This document shows, piece after piece, positions 51,589 through 55,329 of a DNA stretch of 55,329 nt. The stretch is from Myxococcales bacterium (GTDB taxonomy: Bacteria > Lernaellota > Lernaellaia > Lernaellales > Lernaellaceae): the NCBI GenBank assembly GCA_012517325.1, contig JAAYVF010000018.1, forward strand, positions 1 through 55,329. Direction: 5' to 3'. A model generated the notes under the pieces. The model saw only the letters and a program-made list of their open reading frames with translations, did no database searches and was not told the DNA's origin. The translations under genes were made by a program, and so were the position numbers. Within the stretch, counting starts at the first letter, position 1; every line of letters starts with the position of its first letter.

Positions 51589-54500
51589 TCACTCCGTTTC
51601 CTGCGCCCCGGCCGGCAGGCGATGGCCAAACAGCTTATTTTGCAGATCATCGAGGTACGAATAGACCACCGGGATGACCACCAAGGTCAGCAAGGTCGAG
51701 GTGATGAGGCCGCCGATCACGGCCGTGGCCATCGGCGCCCGGATTTCCGAGCCCTTTGAAAACGCCAGGGCGACGGGCATCATGCCGAAAATCATGGCGA
51801 AGGTCGTCATCAGAATCGGCCGCAACCGCACCCCGCCCGCGGCGACGAGCGCTTCCTTGCGTTCCATGCCCGCGGCGATGTTCTGGTTGGCGCGGTCGAC
51901 GAGCAAAATCGCGTTTTTCGTCACCAGGCCCATCAGCATGATCACGCCGATCATCGAGATGATCGACAAGGTGTAACCACTGATCAACAGGGCGCTGAAC
52001 GCGCCGATCACCGAGAACGGCAGAGCGAACATGATGGTGAACGGGTGGATGAAGCTCTCGAATTGCATCGCCAAAATGATGTAGACCAGGATGATCGCCA
52101 GGAGCAACGCATTGAGCATGCTTTTCATGCTGTCCTGCATGTATTCGACTTCGCCCTCGAAACCCGAGGTAAAACCCGCCGGCACTTCCTTGGCGGCGAT
52201 TTCCTCGACGATTTTCTGGGCATTACCCAGAGCGAGATTTTGCAGATTGGAGTAGATGGTCACCTCGCGTTGGCGCGCTTGGCGGTTGATCTGGGTCGGG
52301 CCTTTTCCCGGTTCGAGAGTCACCAGGTCGGCCAGGCCGATCAGTTGTCCCATTGCGTTGCGCACTTTGATCAGGTCGAGGTCGGCGATCGATTGCCGCT
52401 TTTCAGGCGCCAACCAGACGCGGATATCGTAGCGGTCCTCGCCCTGGGCCATCTCGCCCACCTTGGCCGAGGAAACCAGGTTGCGCACCACCAGCGCCAC
52501 TTGCGCGGGTTTGACCCCCAGTTGCGAGGCCTTTTCGCGATTCACCCGAATGCGCAGCTCATCCTTGCCGGCGCGCACCGTCGAATCGATATCCACGAAG
52601 CCCGGATTGGTTTTGAGCTTCTCCATGATCCGAGTCGCCGCCGCTTCCATCAGCGGCAAGTCGTCGCCCCGGATCTGGAATTGGATCGGTTCGGCGCGGC
52701 CACTGCCCATTTCCTCGGCGCGAGTGACGGAAATAATGGCACCGGAGAAGCCGGCCAGGCGCTGCCGCGCCAAGCGCATGATTTCCTTCTGGCTGATATC
52801 GCGCTCATCGACCGATTTCAATTTCAGGTACATTGTTCCTTGATTCACTTTTTCCTGGGCGCCGCCGCCGACCGCGGTCGTAATCAGTTCAACGCCCGGC
52901 AGTTGCCGCGCGATCTGTTCGACCATGGCGCAAATCATGCTGGTGTGTTCCAGGGAGCTTCCGGGAGGCGTTTCCACCCCGATCTGAAACCGTTCCTCGT
53001 CCTGATCCGGCATGAATTCGCCGGGCACCAGACTCGCGGCGAAAAAGGACAGGATCAGCAGGACGGTGGCGATTCCCATGACCTTGAGCCGATGGTCCAA
53101 CGCCCAACCGATCAACCGCCGGTAACTCATATCCAACCAGGCCAGTAACCGTTCAATGGCCAGGAAAAACTTTCCGTGACTGGCCGTATGGCGCACGAAC
53201 CGTGAGGAAAGCATCGGGGTCAGCGTGAAGCTGACGAACAGGGAGATCATCACCGCGGCGGCGACCGTGACACCGAATTGGTACATGATCCGGCCGACGA
53301 TGCCTTCCATGAACGAAACCGGGATGAACACCGCCACGAGGGTAAAGGTGGTAGCCATGACCGCGAGGCCGATTTCCGCCGTCGCCGTCCGCGCGGCGGT
53401 CATCGCTTTTTCGCCCTGCTCGACGTGCCGGAAAATATTTTCAATGACGACGATGGCGTCGTCGATGACGATACCGACCGAGAGCGACAAGCCCAGCATG
53501 GTCATGTAGTTGAAGGAGAATTTGAACAGCTGGAAGATCGCAAAGGTGCCGACGATCGAAACCGGGATGGCGACGGCGGAGATCATCGTCATTTGCCGGT
53601 TCCGCAGAAACAAGCCGATGATCAACACGGCGAGAATCGCGCCGTACAACAAATCGAAGACTGAATCGTTGATGGCTTCGCGGATGAACTTCGAGTTGTC
53701 GCTGACCAGATCCACCTTAACACCTTGCGGAATGCGCGGCCCCAGGGCGGCGACCGCTTTTTTTACGCCTTCGGCTGTCGCCACCAGGTTGGTGCCCGAC
53801 TGCTTGACGATCTGCACCAGGACCGCGGGATGGCCGTCGGTCGTGGCCGCCGAGCGCGCTTCCTTTTCGGTATCGACGACCTTCGCCACGTCGCGGACGA
53901 AAATCGGCGCATCGTTGATGCGCACGATTTCGATTTCACCGATCTCGCGCGGATCGCGGATCTGGTTGTCGACGCGCAACGAAAGTTCGCGCGACTGCCG
54001 GTCGACCCGGCCGCCGGGCAATTCGATGTTTTCGGCGGCCAACGCGCCCATCAGATCGTCGATCGACAGATTGGCGGCCGCCAGCGCGTTGGGGTCGATT
54101 TGCAAATGAATTTCACGCGGCCGATCGCCGATCAAATTGACCTGGCCGACCCCCGACACTTTCTGGATGTTGTCTTTCAACACCTTGTCGGCGAACCGCG
54201 TCAGGGCGACGTTGCTCATGTCCGGCGGGCCCGAAATGCTGTAGGACAGGATCGGAATGGCGCCCATGTCGAACTTCTGAACGAGCGGTTCCTCGATGTC
54301 GTCGGGCAGGTCGTTACGGACCGACGCTACCTTGTCGCGCACATCTTGCAAGGCCCGGTCCACTGGCACATCCAGTTTGAACTGAATGGCGACCTGACTG
54401 ACGCTTTCGCTCGAATACGAGATCAGCTTGTCGATATCGGGCAGCGAGTTGACCGCTTCCTCGATTTTGCGCGAGACCTTTTCCTCGACGGCGGTCGGAT

Positions 54501-54663
54501 CCGCGCCGGGATAGACGGTCACGATCGTGACGACGGGGAACTCGACATTCGGCATCATCTCGATCGGCAGCTTGTTGTAGGCATTGAGGCCGAAGACCAG
54601 GATCGCCACGATCAACATCGTCGCGAAAACCGGTCGGGCGATGGAGACATTGGCCAGTTTCAT
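51589..54663 (-). CDS. RND efflux pump inner-membrane transporter (AcrB/HAE family)
   Basis: 1024 aa, full length for the HAE-RND family. It begins with [24 protein letters not shown] (TM1) and [42 protein letters not shown]. The proton-relay aspartates lie in TM4, [18 protein letters not shown] second half repeats the fold after about residue 520. It expels drugs, lipids or other small molecules using the proton gradient. Start and stop are TAATG overlapped with the adaptor gene. A TolC-type outer-membrane gene is not visible and may lie beyond the edge. Confidence 0.96.
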   Translation of the reverse strand: MKLANVSIARPVFATMLIVAILVFGLNAYNKLPIEMMPNVEFPVVTIVTVYPGADPTAVEEKVSRKIEEAVNSLPDIDKLISYSSESVSQVAIQFKLDVPVDRALQDVRDKVASVRNDLPDDIEEPLVQKFDMGAIPILSYSISGPPDMSNVALTRFADKVLKDNIQKVSGVGQVNLIGDRPREIHLQIDPNALAAANLSIDDLMGALAAENIELPGGRVDRQSRELSLRVDNQIRDPREIGEIEIVRINDAPIFVRDVAKVVDTEKEARSAATTDGHPAVLVQIVKQSGTNLVATAEGVKKAVAALGPRIPQGVKVDLVSDNSKFIREAINDSVFDLLYGAILAVLIIGLFLRNRQMTMISAVAIPVSIVGTFAIFQLFKFSFNYMTMLGLSLSVGIVIDDAIVVIENIFRHVEQGEKAMTAARTATAEIGLAVMATTFTLVAVFIPVSFMEGIVGRIMYQFGVTVAAAVMISLFVSFTLTPMLSSRFVRHTASHGKFFLAIERLLAWLDMSYRRLIGWALDHRLKVMGIATVLLILSFFAASLVPGEFMPDQDEERFQIGVETPPGSSLEHTSMICAMVEQIARQLPGVELITTAVGGGAQEKVNQGTMYLKLKSVDERDISQKEIMRLARQRLAGFSGAIISVTRAEEMGSGRAEPIQFQIRGDDLPLMEAAATRIMEKLKTNPGFVDIDSTVRAGKDELRIRVNREKASQLGVKPAQVALVVRNLVSSAKVGEMAQGEDRYDIRVWLAPEKRQSIADLDLIKVRNAMGQLIGLADLVTLEPGKGPTQINRQARQREVTIYSNLQNLALGNAQKIVEEIAAKEVPAGFTSGFEGEVEYMQDSMKSMLNALLLAIILVYIILAMQFESFIHPFTIMFALPFSVIGAFSALLISGYTLSIISMIGVIMLMGLVTKNAILLVDRANQNIAAGMERKEALVAAGGVRLRPILMTTFAMIFGMMPVALAFSKGSEIRAPMATAVIGGLITSTLLTLVVIPVVYSYLDDLQNKLFGHRLPAGAQETE

Positions 54664-55328
54664 TATTTGGTCTCCTCGGCGGATTTGCCGGCTTCAGGAG
54701 TCGCCTCGGATTCCTTGGCGCCGCCGACGATGATCGCCTGGCCGTCACGCACCATGCTTGCCTCGGCGATCACCCGGTCGCCGGGTTTGACGCCGTTTTC
54801 GACGATGAACTCGCTGTGATCGGCGAGGAATTTTCCGGTCAGTTCGGTCCGCGCCGCCTTGTTTCCTTCGGCGAGATAGGCCGACCAGGAGCCGTCCGCT
54901 TCCGTGCGGATCGAGCTGGCGGGCAGCAGGATTTTGCCCTTCAACGCCGAGGGCATGATCCGCGCCTCGAAAAAGACACCGCCGGGCACGGCATCGGGGC
55001 CGGTGTTATCCAGCCAGGCGATGGCCGTGCGGGTGTGCGTGGCGGCGTCGACGGAATCGGTCAGCACTTCGATTTTCGTCGTCAGGTGTTTTTCATTCGA
55101 CGGCAGGTAAACCTCGATCTCGTCGCCCGGCGACAGGAATGCCGCCCGCACTTCCGACAACTTGAGCGTCAGGCGCAGGCGTGAATTGTCGACCATCACC
55201 AAAAGCACCGGATGCGTCATCGCATCGACGTAACCGCCCAGATTGACCATTCGCATCGTCACCTGGCCGTCGTACGGCGCGCGGATCACCGCGTCGCCGA
55301 GCGCATTCTTCGCCAGTTTCCAGGCCGC
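54663..55328 (-). CDS. RND efflux membrane-fusion (periplasmic adaptor) protein, 5' truncated by window edge
   Basis: The frame is open to the window end; 221 residues are visible and the N-terminal part lies outside. It enters at a helical-hairpin end (LAKNALGDAVIRAPYDGQV), the junction of coiled coil and lipoyl domain, then VNLGGYVDAMTHPVLLVMVDNSRLRLTLKL, a beta barrel, and a membrane-proximal domain (GVKPGDRVIAEASMVRDGQAI). It links the RND pump at 51589 to an outer-membrane channel. The stop TAA overlaps the pump ATG by one base. Confidence 0.92.
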   Translation of the reverse strand, partial: AAWKLAKNALGDAVIRAPYDGQVTMRMVNLGGYVDAMTHPVLLVMVDNSRLRLTLKLSEVRAAFLSPGDEIEVYLPSNEKHLTTKIEVLTDSVDAATHTRTAIAWLDNTGPDAVPGGVFFEARIMPSALKGKILLPASSIRTEADGSWSAYLAEGNKAARTELTGKFLADHSEFIVENGVKPGDRVIAEASMVRDGQAIIVGGAKESEATPEAGKSAEETK

Positions 55329-55329
55329 T

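Overview
The window is GC-rich bacterial DNA with dense, mostly operonic gene packing. It looks like an uncultured deltaproteobacterium-like lineage (Desulfobacterota or Myxococcota type, or a related candidate phylum). The grounds are the gene order M50 protease-trpS-scpA-scpB-rluB, a DHH-CBS-nucleotidyltransferase fusion, a multiheme cytochrome, and secreted proteins with very long aspartate tracts. This placement is inference; no rRNA is present to test it.

Layout. 69-5297 (minus): two tandem paralogous membrane proteins, glycosyltransferase-like with TPR tails, whose 3' parts are almost identical in DNA. 5441-8065: tRNA nucleotidyltransferase fusion. 8210-11499: LolD/MacB-type ABC exporter. 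11640-17725: operon of site-2 protease, TrpRS, ScpA, ScpB, RluB-type pseudouridine synthase and an anchored periplasmic protein. 17783-17859: initiator tRNA-fMet, the insertion site of a compact island.

17815-26422 is an integrated mobile element of about 8.6 kb. A 17-bp tRNA core (CTCATAACCCGAAGGTC) is repeated at both ends, a tyrosine integrase lies beside the tRNA, and matching 18-bp repeat pairs that look like integrase arm sites lie inside each end. It carries a phage small terminase subunit, an AlpA/excisionase-like HTH protein and a possible replication or regulatory protein, but no capsid, tail or large terminase genes. That combination resembles a phage satellite (PICI-like). Its other genes are three different proteins with PD-(D/E)XK-like nuclease signatures (one with an HTH domain), three small related proteins of an unrecognised family, and a secreted FG-GAP repeat protein with an Asp-rich tail ending in Cys-Gly-Cys. 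This island is the most novel part of the window.

26633-34819 (minus): a haem-motif PD40 lipoprotein translationally coupled to a DUF6057-like membrane protein, downstream of a complete branched-chain amino acid (Liv) ABC transporter operon. 35104-39837: a membrane spermidine-synthase-like protein converging on a membrane multiheme cytochrome. 40043-45398: a small hypothetical, an SGNH hydrolase, a zinc-ribbon/repeat protein and an Asp-rich lipoprotein. 45652-48780: a multi-PAS hybrid histidine kinase. 49013-50833: a nitronate monooxygenase-like flavoprotein and an enoyl-CoA hydratase-like protein facing each other across a terminator. 50976-55329 (minus): an RND efflux operon (adaptor, pump, TetR regulator) running off the window edge.

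Coordinates and starts are from reading by eye; family names rest on motifs and length, not database searches.
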